Shown here: piece by piece, positions 34,546-44,010 of the stretch
Layout of the letters: each line of letters starts with the position of its first letter
Numbering within the stretch: the first letter of the stretch is position 1
Assembly: GCF_002270355.1 (NCBI RefSeq)
Contig: NZ_NJFZ01000042.1
Span: 1 to 64,000, forward strand
DNA length: 64,000 bases
From: Flectobacillus sp. BAB-3569
Lineage (GTDB): Bacteria > Bacteroidota > Bacteroidia > Cytophagales > Spirosomataceae
Direction: 5' to 3'
Notes under the pieces: model-generated
Seen by the model: the letters and a program-made list of their open reading frames with translations, nothing else
The model's database searches: none
Told to the model about the DNA's origin: nothing
Program-made: the position numbers and the translations under genes

Positions 34546-36174
34546 CTATTTGCCTGAGCTTATCTCTATCAACTCTTTATCGTGATGATTTCTCACTTCT
34601 ACTTTATTGTCAAAAAACATTGTCGCTCCATTTTGTGAAGTATACGCAGGCCAAGATGGTAAACCTTTGTGAGCTGGATTGCCAGTACGTGCAAAATTTA
34701 TCCATGCTTGACTCATTTTGTCTTCTAGAATTTTTGCTTCCTTTCCACCTCCAGTCATTTCTTGACAACGGTCGATGTTGTTAAATACAAAACCCAATTC
34801 GATACAGTGAATAGCCTTGTACATACCATCGTTTACAGGAGATTGCCATGTAAATAGATATGCATAAACAGGTGCTCCACCAAAATCTGCCTTTAAGTTG
34901 GCATGCTTCACCATGCCAGGTCTAAATGCTGCCAAATCTATATCGATATAGTCAGATGGTTTTGTGGTATTTGGATAGGCTTTTTCAACAGCCTTCAAAT
35001 AGGCATCTGTTTTGTCGGCATAACGTTTTTTTAGAAAATCTACAGCTTGTTCTTTGGTAAAATCACGAATAGCTGGATTCATTAATGACGCCATGAATTC
35101 ATTTTTGGTACAACCCAACATGAATGGAATATCTTTTGAAATAGCCAAGCCCGCAGGGTCAACTTGTTGATAAGGCAAAAAGTCACCATCGTGAACAGGT
35201 CCCCAACCTAACCCACCACCTACAAACGCTTTTCCATCTTTTTTCATTTGATCTTGAACTTTAGCAATCGCTTTCTTGCTTGCCTCATTCAATTTTTCGT
35301 AAGGTATTTTTTGTAAAGAATCTACCTGATTTGGTTTCAAACCCAATACTTCTAACAAAGCCTCGCCCACTTTTTTGCTATCTTCTTGTTCCAAAAAGCT
35401 TTGACGATAACTACCACTTTGATTAATTGCTTTATGAAATAGCCCTTTAGCCGATGGCGCATACATCAATGTAGTAACTTTAGCACCACCACCTGATTGT
35501 CCAAAAATGGTTACATTGTTTGGATCACCACCAAAATTGGCAATATTACTTTTGACCCATTCCAAAGCCATAACAGCATCCATCATTCCGACATTGGCTG
35601 ATTTTTTGTATTTATCTCCAAAGCTAGACAAGTCCAAAAAGCCAAGGACATTCAAACGGTGATTGATAGAAACCACTACGACATCTCCTTTTTTACTCAG
35701 ATTTTCGCCTTCGTAAGATGGTAACTCAATAGCCGAACCCGCACTGAACCCACCACCATGCAACCAAACCATAACAGGGCGCTTTTTGCCGTCATTGATA
35801 CCCTGCGACCATACATTTAGTGTTTGACAGTTTTCGTTGGTATAACCCCAGTTGTGGTTAAATGCAAATTCGAGAGGGTCAAACACCGTTGTTGTTGGGT
35901 CGGTAGGACATACGGGGCCATAAGCTGTAGAACTACGCACATCGCTCCAAGCCTTTGGGCGAGTAGGAGGCATAAAGCGCTCAGATTGTGCATAAGGAAT
36001 GCCCTTGTAAGTAAAAGTTCCGTTGTGAATATAACCTCTTACTTTTCCCAAATCGGTGCTTACAACGGCAATATTTTTACCTGCCACCAATGGGTCTGAT
36101 TGTGCATGCGTGTGCGAAATGGTTCCTAGCAAACTCACACTCAGTAAGCTACTCAATAGAATGATTTTTTTCAT
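34546..36174 (-). CDS. Secreted type-B carboxylesterase
   Basis: This 542-residue alpha/beta-hydrolase of the carboxylesterase/cholinesterase family has a signal peptide (MKKIILLSSLLSVSLLGTISHTHA). The oxyanion motif is WLHGGGFSAGS (near 134). The nucleophile Ser lies in IFGQSGGGAK (near 224; GESAGG in most relatives). The acid residue is in CTKNEFMAS (near 358) and the His in KAIHCIELGFVFNN (near 454). It probably hydrolyses ester side groups on substrates in the periplasm, for example decorated plant glycans, but the substrate is not readable. Divergent from the MFS transporter gene; the two could share control, though no operator was identified in the 297-base gap. Confidence 0.88.
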   Translation of the reverse strand: MKKIILLSSLLSVSLLGTISHTHAQSDPLVAGKNIAVVSTDLGKVRGYIHNGTFTYKGIPYAQSERFMPPTRPKAWSDVRSSTAYGPVCPTDPTTTVFDPLEFAFNHNWGYTNENCQTLNVWSQGINDGKKRPVMVWLHGGGFSAGSAIELPSYEGENLSKKGDVVVVSINHRLNVLGFLDLSSFGDKYKKSANVGMMDAVMALEWVKSNIANFGGDPNNVTIFGQSGGGAKVTTLMYAPSAKGLFHKAINQSGSYRQSFLEQEDSKKVGEALLEVLGLKPNQVDSLQKIPYEKLNEASKKAIAKVQDQMKKDGKAFVGGGLGWGPVHDGDFLPYQQVDPAGLAISKDIPFMLGCTKNEFMASLMNPAIRDFTKEQAVDFLKKRYADKTDAYLKAVEKAYPNTTKPSDYIDIDLAAFRPGMVKHANLKADFGGAPVYAYLFTWQSPVNDGMYKAIHCIELGFVFNNIDRCQEMTGGGKEAKILEDKMSQAWINFARTGNPAHKGLPSWPAYTSQNGATMFFDNKVEVRNHHDKELIEISSGK

Positions 36175-36471
36175 TAGTTAATTGGTATAAGTGTAAGTAA
36201 ATGAGTAGCATTTATGCTTTTCGAGTTACCTACGTTTTTAAATAATTGGATAATATGGAAACGTCATCTGAGCAATTGTCTCAATGTGAGACTATAGATA
36301 CAAATGTGATAAAAAATCGGATTTAATGCAAAAAAGTGTGAAAAAAATTATACAAATCGAAGAAAGTTTGGGTAAATAATCATCTGCTAGGTCTTTACTC
36401 ATTAACTCTAATCATCAAAATGTTCAAAAGCAGGTCTTTATGACTGAGTGATGAACCTTAAACTGTTTTTT

Positions 36472-37755
36472 ATGAATCCTAAAATTCCTCAATATCGTTG
36501 GAGAATAGTACTCTTACTTTTTTTTGCTACCACCATCAACTACCTTGACCGTCAGGTAATTGGATTATTAAAACCGACCCTAGAAAAAGAATTTAACTGG
36601 ACAGAGTCCGATTACAGTCAAGTAATCATGGCGTTTACGGCGGCCTATGCCACAGGCTTTTTGTTTTTTGGTAGAATCATCGATAAAATTGGTACAAAAC
36701 TAGGTTACACTATTTCGGTTGTATGGTGGAGTATTGCGGCAGTATTGCACGCCGCCGTAAGTTCAACTTTTGGTCTGGCAAGTATGCGTATGCTATTGGG
36801 GCTTGGTGAGTCGGGTAACTTTCCTGCTGCTATTAAAACAGTAGCGGAATGGTTTCCAAAAAAGGAACGAGCTTTTGCCACAGGTATATTTAATTCAGGT
36901 GCAAACATTGGTGCGGTAGTAGCTCCCATTATGGTACCTTGGATTTTGGGTGCGTATGGCTGGCGAGAAGCGTTCATTATCACTGGTGGTGTGGGTTTTA
37001 TTTGGTTGATTTTCTGGAAATTATATTACGAAACGCCCACCAAACACCCTAAATTAAGTCAGGAAGAGTTAGAGTTTATCAATAGCGATGCCGACGAGCA
37101 AGAAGTAGAAACAACAGAATCTGTGAAATGGATTAAGCTTTTTGGAATTCGTCAAACATGGGCTTTTGTATTTGGGAAAATGTTTACTGATCCTATTTGG
37201 TGGTTTTTCCTTTACTGGTTACCATCTTATTTTGCAGAGCGTTTCCAGTTAGATTTGAAAAAGCCTAGTATTGAATTAATAGTAGTGTACACAGCTACGA
37301 CCATAGGAAGTATTGGTGGCGGATACCTTTCGGGTTATCTTATCAAAAAAGGTTGGACTGTATTTAAGGCAAGAAAAGCCTCTATGCTGAGTTTTGCGCT
37401 GGCGGTATTACCTGTATTTTTTGCCCAATATTGCACCAATATCTGGCAGGCGGTTGGTTTGATTGCCCTTGCGATGGCGGCACACCAAGCTTGGAGTGCG
37501 AATATTTTTACTACAGCATCAGATATGTTTCCGCGCAAGGCGATTAGCTCAGTAGTTGGAATTGGTAGCATGGCAGGCTCTGTTGGAGGAATTCTATTTC
37601 CTATTCTAGTTGGTTATTTGTTAGATACTTACAAAAAGGCTGGAGATATAAACATCGGTTATAATGTGATCTTTATCATTTGCTCAATGGCATATATTGT
37701 TGCTTGGCTAGCAATGCACTTTTTTGCCCCTAAGATGGAAAAAGTAAAATTATAG
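36472..37755 (+). CDS. MFS transporter of the anion:cation symporter (ExuT-like) family
   Basis: This 427-residue inner-membrane protein has about 12 transmembrane helices. Recognisable ACS-family features are INYLDRQVIG in helix 1, GRIIDKIGTK after helix 2, RMLLGLGESGNFPAAIK and EWFPKKERAFATGIFNSGANIG. Relatives carry hexuronates and other sugar acids by proton symport; rhamnose transport is possible but not supported by sequence alone. ATG 36472 (MNPKIPQYRWRIV) matches the family start; 36448 adds eight residues. Divergent from a secreted esterase, which may release its substrate. A terminator follows. Confidence 0.88.
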   Translation: MNPKIPQYRWRIVLLLFFATTINYLDRQVIGLLKPTLEKEFNWTESDYSQVIMAFTAAYATGFLFFGRIIDKIGTKLGYTISVVWWSIAAVLHAAVSSTFGLASMRMLLGLGESGNFPAAIKTVAEWFPKKERAFATGIFNSGANIGAVVAPIMVPWILGAYGWREAFIITGGVGFIWLIFWKLYYETPTKHPKLSQEELEFINSDADEQEVETTESVKWIKLFGIRQTWAFVFGKMFTDPIWWFFLYWLPSYFAERFQLDLKKPSIELIVVYTATTIGSIGGGYLSGYLIKKGWTVFKARKASMLSFALAVLPVFFAQYCTNIWQAVGLIALAMAAHQAWSANIFTTASDMFPRKAISSVVGIGSMAGSVGGILFPILVGYLLDTYKKAGDINIGYNVIFIICSMAYIVAWLAMHFFAPKMEKVKL

Positions 37756-37836
37756 CTGAATGTGGGATTATTGGGTTTAATGCTGTAAATTGGCACTATA
37801 TAACCCAGATTATCACCACATCATAATTGTTATTAG

Positions 37837-37867
37837 ACGGCTACTCTCCTAAGTAGCCGTTTTTTTG
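37837..37867 (+). terminator. Terminator after the MFS gene
   Basis: ACGGCTACT, loop CTCCTA, AGTAGCCGT and a T7 tract. Confidence 0.9.
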
Positions 37868-37884
37868 ATTTTAGTTAGAAAATT

Positions 37885-37940
37885 TATTTAGACTTATTTT
37901 AAATAGTTATTGCATGATATTCTTTCTCCTATTAACTTTG
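37885..37940 (+). promoter_or_regulatory. Promoter and 21-bp dyad before the second small-protein gene
   Basis: TTG (37910-37912), a 20-bp spacer and TAACTTTG (37933-37940) form a good promoter 28 bases before the ATG. Immediately upstream is the dyad TATTTAGAC-TTA-TTTTAAATA (37885-37905). Its left arm and centre match, as reverse complement, the right arm of the site before the TonB-dependent receptor (TATTTAGAC). Confidence 0.65.
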
Positions 37941-37967
37941 TAGTGTATTCAAAATAGAGGTAAGGTT

Positions 37968-38318
37968 ATGGAATATCCTGCGTTTCACGAATTGTATCAA
38001 AATTCAAAAGGAAGTACTTGGCAATGCGATTTGACAAACAAGATTCATGTGCATTTTAATGGAATGGTAGCAAGTTTCAAGATTCATGATTTCTTAGCAT
38101 TTCGTCGTAAGGTATCGTCAATCGATATTCATCAAATGATCTTTAATTTATCAGATGATTTTGATTATGAGTTAGTTGAAGCTCCACAAGCACAATTGTC
38201 ATGGGAGCTAACGCTTTGTGAAATAGTTCAGTTGAGAGATTTATTGGATGGAACGAAGTTTGTCCTTTCCTTAAATAGTATGTTATATGAGGTGTTGGGA
38301 GAAGGGGCTTTAGCATAA
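37968..38318 (+). CDS. Small uncharacterised protein, paralogue of 25731-26072
   Basis: This 116-residue protein has no signal peptide or transmembrane segment. CDLTNKIHVHFNGMVASFKI is followed by HDFLAFRRKV and then APQAQLSWELTLCEIVQLRD. It aligns by eye with the 113-residue protein at 25731, although the Cys cluster is reduced to one Cys. Such proteins are found in Bacteroidota only as far as I know (possibly DUF6686, not certain). Its promoter carries the same 21-bp dyad as the siderophore-receptor promoter region, so it probably belongs to one metal-responsive regulon. It is monocistronic, between two terminators. Confidence 0.75.
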   Translation: MEYPAFHELYQNSKGSTWQCDLTNKIHVHFNGMVASFKIHDFLAFRRKVSSIDIHQMIFNLSDDFDYELVEAPQAQLSWELTLCEIVQLRDLLDGTKFVLSLNSMLYEVLGEGALA

Positions 38319-38352
38319 ATGCTTTTACAATAATCGGTGTACATATTAAAAT

Positions 38353-38394
38353 ATCGCTTCATGGAGACTCAAAGCTCTGTGTAGCGATTTTTTT
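38353..38394 (+). terminator. Terminator after the small-protein gene
   Basis: ATCGCT (38353-38358) and AGCGAT (38383-38388), with further partly paired bases inside, followed by a T run. Confidence 0.65.
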
Positions 38395-38455
38395 ATGGCG
38401 ATTGATTAATACCCTTTAAAAGATAAAACATGGTAGAAACGCCTTTTTTATTTTC

Positions 38456-38463
38456 TATTTTTG
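38456..38463 (+). promoter_or_regulatory. TAnnTTTG element before the NIPSNAP gene
   Basis: TATTTTTG is a perfect -7 element, 79 bases before the ATG. No -33 element is clear. Confidence 0.4.
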
Positions 38464-38542
38464 TTGAATGTATAAGTAAAAACAATCATTTCTTGTTTTA
38501 TCTATATATTCAAACATTATTCACTAATTATTTTAATAGAAA

Positions 38543-39349
38543 ATGAAACATGTATTTCGTACCAGAATAGTGGCTGTACTGGCTCTATTGGTTACAATTC
38601 TTACTTCTGTTGCATCTTGGGCAGCTGCTCCCAAAAGAGATTTTTATCAGTTGGTTATTTATCGTTTGAAAACAGCCGAGCAAGAATCGAGACTCGATAA
38701 TTACTTGCAGAATGCCTATATGCCAGCATTGCATCGTGCAGGTATTGAAAAAGTGGGTGTATTTAAGCCTATCATTGCAACTGATGCTGCCGAGCCAGCC
38801 GAAAAATTAGTCTATGTATTTATTCCTTTTAAATCACAGGACGAATGGGCAAAGTTGGAAGGAAAACTTGCTTCAGATAAAACTTATTTAGAAGACGGAA
38901 AAGATTATATCGACACGCCTTGGGACAAGCCTGTATATACACGTATGGAGTCTATTTTGATGAGAGCGTTTGTTGATCAACCGCATTTCCAAATGCCAGC
39001 GCTTTCTTCGCCAAAATCCGAAAGAGTGTATGAGTTTAGAAGCTATGAAGGTCCAAGCGAGAAATTGTATGTGAACAAAGTAGATATGTTTAATGCAGGA
39101 GGAGAAGTAAAATTGTTTAAAAGACTGAATTTCAATGCTGTATTTTACTCTGAAGTAATATCTGGCGCAGCTATGCCGAACTTGATTTACATGACAACTT
39201 TCGAAAACAAAGCCGATAGAGATGCGCATTGGAAGGCGTTTGGTGCTGATCCTGAATGGAAAACTTTATCTGCGATACCAAAATATCAGCATAATGTTTC
39301 AAAAAATGATACACGTTTCTTGAGACCAACGGATTACTCTGATATCTAG
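38543..39349 (+). CDS. Secreted NIPSNAP-family protein
   Basis: This 268-residue protein has a signal peptide (ending near SWAAA, residue 29). Two NIPSNAP-like alpha/beta-barrel domains follow: the first (about 33-140) opens with FYQLVIYRLKTAEQESRLDNYLQNAYMPA; the second (about 160-262) opens with RVYEFRSYEGPSEKLYVNKV and includes VFYSEVISGAAMPNLIYMTTF. Secreted tandem NIPSNAP proteins are frequent in Bacteroidota and Planctomycetes, often near carbohydrate genes. Their biochemical role is unknown. Monocistronic with a strong terminator. Confidence 0.85.
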   Translation: MKHVFRTRIVAVLALLVTILTSVASWAAAPKRDFYQLVIYRLKTAEQESRLDNYLQNAYMPALHRAGIEKVGVFKPIIATDAAEPAEKLVYVFIPFKSQDEWAKLEGKLASDKTYLEDGKDYIDTPWDKPVYTRMESILMRAFVDQPHFQMPALSSPKSERVYEFRSYEGPSEKLYVNKVDMFNAGGEVKLFKRLNFNAVFYSEVISGAAMPNLIYMTTFENKADRDAHWKAFGADPEWKTLSAIPKYQHNVSKNDTRFLRPTDYSDI

Positions 39350-39370
39350 TAAATTAAAGAGTTTTGAGAG

Positions 39371-39399
39371 AGGTGAGCTATTAATGCTCACCTTTTTTT
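39371..39399 (+). terminator. Terminator after the NIPSNAP gene
   Basis: AGGTGAGC, loop TATTAAT, GCTCACCT and a T run. Confidence 0.9.
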
Positions 39400-39576
39400 A
39401 TTATGGCTAATAAATCTATAATTTAACCTATCCATTTTCTTTGAAATAAGCAGTCTTATCTCTAAATTTACCTACCTGCCTTTCTACAACAAGTCCGCAC
39501 GTAATAAAATGCCTACAATTTTACACCGAATTAACGAATATTATCAAATAATGTGCGGAATGATGACTAAATATGG

Positions 39577-39603
39577 TATTTTTGTATATTGTTTTTGTAC
39601 AAA
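39577..39603 (+). promoter_or_regulatory. Promoter and palindrome of the LexA-like regulator
   Basis: TATTTTTG (39577-39584) is a perfect -7 element. TTTGTACAAA (39594-39603), a perfect 10-bp palindrome, lies just downstream at the expected transcription start, where a self-repressor could bind. The rest of the gap 39400-39576 shows nothing recognisable. Confidence 0.5.
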
Positions 39604-39642
39604 TTATTCGCATTCACTTTAGGAATTAGATATATACACACA

Positions 39643-40338
39643 ATGGATACTTTTTTTAGCCAAAACCTGCAATACCTACGCAAACAGTTAGACGGAAAAA
39701 TTTCGCAGGAAAAACTTGCTGAGGAAGTTGATTTAAAAAAATCTACACTCGGTTCTTATGAGAGTGGTCGCGCTGAACCACGTTATGCTGATTTGATTAA
39801 ATTGGCTAGTTATTTTAACGTAAGTGTAGATGATATGCTTACAAAAGACCTAGCAACAAATCAACCAGCTAAACGTCAGGAAGATAAGCTTAGAATATTG
39901 GCTACTACCGTTAACAACGAGAATGAAGAAAACATCGAGTTTGTTCCTATTAAGGCTGTAGCGGGTTATTCAAACGGTTACGGAGATATTGATTATATTA
40001 GTCGTTTACCCATTTTTAACGTACCTTTTTTACCGAAAGATCGCAAGTATCGTGTATTTCCAATTCAAGGAGACTCGATGTTGCCTTTGAGAGAGGGCTC
40101 TTTAGTTTTTGCTGAGTACGTCGACAATTGGCGTGCTATCAAAAATGGTACAATTTGTATTGTAGTTACCAAAGATGAAGGTGTTGTTCTGAAAAAAGTA
40201 TTTAATTATCTCAACGAGAAAAACGTCTTGATTCTTAAATCAACCAACGAAAGATACGCTCCTTACCCTGTAATGGAGGACGATATTCAAGAGCTTTGGA
40301 AATTTGTTGGATTCTTTACGGGAGAATTTCCTTTGTAG
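39643..40338 (+). CDS. LexA-like repressor: HTH plus S24 peptidase domain
   Basis: This 231-residue transcription regulator has an N-terminal XRE-type HTH (about 8-62, ISQEKLAEEVDLKKSTLGSYESG). The C-terminal S24 domain (about 105-225) has the catalytic Ser in QGDSMLPL (near 145) and the Lys in VVLKKVF (near 183). The probable self-cleavage Ala-Gly bond is in KAVAGYSNG (near 109). It is a CI/LexA-type repressor that could respond to RecA, controlling stress or plasmid functions. ATG 39643 is chosen; the in-frame upstream codons overlap the promoter and operator. A terminator nearly identical to that of rep follows. Confidence 0.88.
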   Translation: MDTFFSQNLQYLRKQLDGKISQEKLAEEVDLKKSTLGSYESGRAEPRYADLIKLASYFNVSVDDMLTKDLATNQPAKRQEDKLRILATTVNNENEENIEFVPIKAVAGYSNGYGDIDYISRLPIFNVPFLPKDRKYRVFPIQGDSMLPLREGSLVFAEYVDNWRAIKNGTICIVVTKDEGVVLKKVFNYLNEKNVLILKSTNERYAPYPVMEDDIQELWKFVGFFTGEFPL

Positions 40339-40363
40339 AAAAGAGTTATCCAACCTTGCAGAT

Positions 40364-40408
40364 ATCAAAAAAGCGGTCGAAAATTAATTTTTCGACCGCT
40401 TTTTTGAT
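40364..40408 (+). terminator. Terminator after the LexA-like gene
   Basis: ATCAAAAAAGCGGTCGAAAA pairs with a matching arm ending in GCTTTTTTGAT. It shares the outer stem and flanks with the terminator at 4588-4630. Bidirectional, between convergent genes. Confidence 0.9.
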
Positions 40409-40457
40409 GAATAATTCAAAAACAAGCCTTTCTCTCAAAGTAGAATAAAGTATATTG

Positions 40458-40862
40458 TCAATGAACATCCATTTCTGATTTTAATCTCAGTAAGGTTGTA
40501 GTATTGATAGGCTTACTGATAAATTCTTTGACACAAGGTACTACTTGAGATTTACGAATGTCTTCGGGGTCGATACTTGAAGAAAGGATAATAACCTTTG
40601 TTTCTGGAAAATTATTTTGAAATCTCTGTCTAAAAATATCAAGGAATGCCCAGCCACCCATTTGAGGCATATTCAAATCGAGAAAAATTAGCTCTGGAGC
40701 ATCAATGGAAGGGTTTTGCTGTAAACCTTCATAATAACTTACAGCCTCTGTTCCATCTGCGACGGTTTCTACTATTGATGAAAAATCACATTTTTTCATG
40801 GCCATCTTGAGTATCATCAAGGTGATGGGGTCGTCGTCTACACACAAAATCTTCTTAAACAT
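40458..40862 (-). CDS. Single-domain response regulator
   Basis: This 134-residue receiver has the acidic pocket LCVDDDPITL, phosphoacceptor Asp in LIFLDLNMPQMGG (near 62), Ser in VIILSSSID and Lys in FISKPINT. There is no output domain. It starts 2 bases after the stop of the kinase gene at 40865, so the pair is cotranscribed and the kinase is its probable phosphodonor. Stand-alone receivers of this type are usually phosphorelay intermediates or bind target proteins. Confidence 0.9.
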   Translation of the reverse strand: MFKKILCVDDDPITLMILKMAMKKCDFSSIVETVADGTEAVSYYEGLQQNPSIDAPELIFLDLNMPQMGGWAFLDIFRQRFQNNFPETKVIILSSSIDPEDIRKSQVVPCVKEFISKPINTTTLLRLKSEMDVH

Positions 40863-40864
40863 AT

Positions 40865-43855
40865 TTACTTCTTGAATAAAATTGAAAATTGAGTCCCTTT
40901 GTCTACCTCACTTTTTACTGAAATATTCCCACCAAGGGATTTTATTTGAGCCTGCACCATATACAAACCAATTCCTTTACTATCTGGATGATTATGAAAT
41001 CGTTGATAGAGACCAAATACTTTGTTTTTATGTCTTTTGAGGTCGATTCCTAATCCATTATCTGTAAATGTCAATTCGATGCCTTTTGAAGTATTTCTAG
41101 TTTTTACCACAATTTCTAAAGGCCTTTTGTTCGAACGATATTTCAGGGCATTTGATAGTAAATTTAAGAGTATACTTTCTAGATACGATATATTAAAATT
41201 TACAGATGGGGCCTTTACAAAATTGGTAGTGATTGATGTCCCTGCCTCTTGTATAAGTTGTTGTGTCATCTGTGTTATTCTGATCCAAACTGTCTCAAAA
41301 TCAATAAGTTCTTGTTGAACATTGACATTTTCTTTAATTACCAAGATTTTTAATAAATCATTGATGGTATCATTAAGTTGATTGGTCGAAGTTTTGAAAC
41401 CTTCTAATACTGTCAATGTCATAGGGTCTGTGATGGTCGAGGTATTCAACATCTTGAGCAAACCTAACAAGTTAGATAATGGCGAACGAATATTATGAGA
41501 AGTTATATAGGAGAATTGACGTAAATCTTGATTGATTTGCGTTAATTCCCTAATCAGTAACTCCCGTTCTGCCTCATTTTTTTTGCGTTCGGTAATGTCC
41601 TTCTGAATCGAAATCCAATGTGTATACCAGCCCGTTTCATCTGCAAGAGGAACAATAGAAATACTTACCCAAAACGGTTCGTTATTCTTTCTATAATTGA
41701 CAATTTCAATCTCGCAGGGCTCCCATTTTTTTAAAGCCGCTCTGATTTTGTTTAGTTCGTATCGACTACTTTCAGGGCCTTGAAGGATTCTTGGTGATTT
41801 TCCTACAATTTCATGAAGCTCATATCCTGTCATTTTGGTAAAAGCTTCATTGGCATAAATGATTCTCGGACCTGGCTGTTCGACAGGTTCTGCTTCAGTA
41901 ATTAAAATAGCATCGTTGCTGTTGGTAATTACCGATTTCCAGAGGTTTAGCTGTTGTTCTTCTTGTTTTTCTTTGGTAATGTCACGCATGGCACCTACCA
42001 TTCTGATAGGTTTTCCATGGGTATCGAAAACCATATATCCCTTATCGCTTACATGGGCAATTTCGCCATTGGCGCGTATGTAACGATATTCACTTTCCCA
42101 AGTACTTTGTTCTGGATTGGCGAGCGCCAGTTGAATTTCATCCAAAACTCTTTCTTTATCTTCTGGATATATATTTTTGCTCCAATCCTGAAAATCTTTC
42201 ATAGGACCGTAAGGGTACTTTCCAAAAATAAATTCGTAATTGTCTGACCAGTACGAATCTCCTGTAAGGATATCCCAGTCCCAAATAATATCTCGTGTTG
42301 CTTTTTTGGCTAATTCAAAGCGTTCATTACTTTTTCTGAGCGCTTGTTTAGCTTGTTTTTGTAGAGTAATATCCAAAAATGTACTATCAACCCGCAGAGC
42401 ATTACCAAGGGTATCAAAGACTACTTGGGTTTTACTGAAAAGATATTTGGTTTTGCCAGAAGCAAGTACAATTCTAAACTCTTTTTCGATGGGCTTGCTG
42501 CCATATAGCACAGATACTTCCAAGAGTTTGATTGACATTCTATCTTCTGGATGAACCATGCCGATAAAGTTTTCATAGTCAAACTTCTCTCTATTTTCGG
42601 TTATTTCAAAAATCTTAAAAACCTCTTCTGACCAGAATATTTTTCCTGTTCTTAAATCATGCTCCCAATAAGCAAGATGGGCAATTTCTTGTGCAGCCTT
42701 GAGGCGATTATTGGTTTGGATAAGCTCCTTTTCTGCGAGTTTTCTTTGTGTTATATCATGAACAAGCACCAACGATACCGTACGGTTTTTATACTCTATC
42801 TGATGGGCTGTAATGTCAACGGTTAGGGGGATTCCAGATTTGGTTTGGTGCAATGAAACACCTCGATAATTGGGTGGATTTGTATTAAAGTCCCAGCTGG
42901 CATTTTTGTAATTCTCTAAATGCTCTGGAGCGATAATATCATACACGGTCATACTGAGAAGCTCCTCTCGGCTATAACCATATTGTCGCAAGGTTGCGTC
43001 ATTCACTTCAAGAAATTCCTTGGTATAGAAATCGTTAATCCACATGGGTAATGGATTGTTATTGAAGAGATAAGAATAGTTTTGTTCAGAAAGTTTAAGT
43101 GCTTTTTCTTTGACTAAACTTTCAGAAAAATCTTTGGCAATAGCAATTACCGTTTGTCGATTTGGATTCCAAACGGCATTCCAAATCATGGGAAATATGC
43201 TTCCATCTTTCTTACGAACATCTAAAACGACATTTTGAATCGTTTGTCCGTGTACTAAAGAATCAAAAGTTTTTTTAATAATGTTCAGAGAAGATTCCGT
43301 TAAAAAAGATAGGAGATTCCTATGCTGAAATTCATCAATAGTATATCCCCAAGATATACTGGCTGCTCTATTAATTTTAAGAATGTTTCCCGATTCGGTG
43401 GTTATACACAGAATATCATTTGACTGATTAAGTATCGGATTAAAATCTGGCGAGATTATCGTGTTGATGATCTCTTGTGGTGCCAAAACGTGGGGTATCG
43501 AGATGTATACGATAGTCTGTTCAGCCGATTGCATAATTCGAGCCTTTAGACCATACGAACTCGAAAAATATTCGGTTACATTCTGTGAAGGAGTAACAGA
43601 TTCTTGTTGAAATCCAAAATCGTTTAATAATTGAGGAAGAACCTTTCCCGAACACAAACCTTGGTGACTCTCAATGAAAGTCTGGGCTTGGCGATTTTGA
43701 TAAATGTTTTCTTGATTCTTATTGTAGATAAGAATCGCTTCATTGGCAAAATCCAAAGCTTGATAGAAAGCAGGATTTTCCTGTTCTATCATCGAGGTGG
43801 ATTTTTTAGTTGTATTTTCTGAAAGTTGAGATTCGGTATTAGTAAACGTTTCCAT
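40865..43855 (-). CDS. Multi-PAS sensor histidine kinase
   Basis: This 996-residue predicted soluble kinase has no transmembrane segment. About six PAS/PAC units span residues 15-760; PAC ends are visible as DITQRKLAEKE, DITLQKQAKQA, DITKEKQEEQQ and DITERKKNEAE. The kinase core has the phosphoacceptor His in YITSHNIRSPLSN (near 782), the N box in LESILLNLLSNALKYR, the G1 motif DNGLGIDL and the G2 motif GIGLYMVQAQ. The signal is unknown. It is closely related to the split kinase at 58895-61980 (same last PAS and His box). The in-frame ATG at 43900 is an alternative start. Confidence 0.9.
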   Translation of the reverse strand: METFTNTESQLSENTTKKSTSMIEQENPAFYQALDFANEAILIYNKNQENIYQNRQAQTFIESHQGLCSGKVLPQLLNDFGFQQESVTPSQNVTEYFSSSYGLKARIMQSAEQTIVYISIPHVLAPQEIINTIISPDFNPILNQSNDILCITTESGNILKINRAASISWGYTIDEFQHRNLLSFLTESSLNIIKKTFDSLVHGQTIQNVVLDVRKKDGSIFPMIWNAVWNPNRQTVIAIAKDFSESLVKEKALKLSEQNYSYLFNNNPLPMWINDFYTKEFLEVNDATLRQYGYSREELLSMTVYDIIAPEHLENYKNASWDFNTNPPNYRGVSLHQTKSGIPLTVDITAHQIEYKNRTVSLVLVHDITQRKLAEKELIQTNNRLKAAQEIAHLAYWEHDLRTGKIFWSEEVFKIFEITENREKFDYENFIGMVHPEDRMSIKLLEVSVLYGSKPIEKEFRIVLASGKTKYLFSKTQVVFDTLGNALRVDSTFLDITLQKQAKQALRKSNERFELAKKATRDIIWDWDILTGDSYWSDNYEFIFGKYPYGPMKDFQDWSKNIYPEDKERVLDEIQLALANPEQSTWESEYRYIRANGEIAHVSDKGYMVFDTHGKPIRMVGAMRDITKEKQEEQQLNLWKSVITNSNDAILITEAEPVEQPGPRIIYANEAFTKMTGYELHEIVGKSPRILQGPESSRYELNKIRAALKKWEPCEIEIVNYRKNNEPFWVSISIVPLADETGWYTHWISIQKDITERKKNEAERELLIRELTQINQDLRQFSYITSHNIRSPLSNLLGLLKMLNTSTITDPMTLTVLEGFKTSTNQLNDTINDLLKILVIKENVNVQQELIDFETVWIRITQMTQQLIQEAGTSITTNFVKAPSVNFNISYLESILLNLLSNALKYRSNKRPLEIVVKTRNTSKGIELTFTDNGLGIDLKRHKNKVFGLYQRFHNHPDSKGIGLYMVQAQIKSLGGNISVKSEVDKGTQFSILFKK

Positions 43856-43930
43856 AGAAATTTGCTCTTTGTATGGGGTTTTTAAGTGGGAAAAAACCAA
43901 TTAAAAACTGCCAATCATCGAGAAAAACGG

Positions 43931-43938
43931 TCAAATAT
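43931..43938 (-). promoter_or_regulatory. TAnnTTTG element of the kinase/receiver operon
   Basis: The minus strand reads TATATTTG here, 76 bases before ATG 43855 (31 before ATG 43900). No TTTG at the expected distance was found. Confidence 0.4.
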
Positions 43939-44010
43939 AATGGTGGATTCTCTTATTTATCTTGTGGATTCGAGGTGCCCACTGCTGGGCATTTGTAAAA
44001 AAATACTAAG

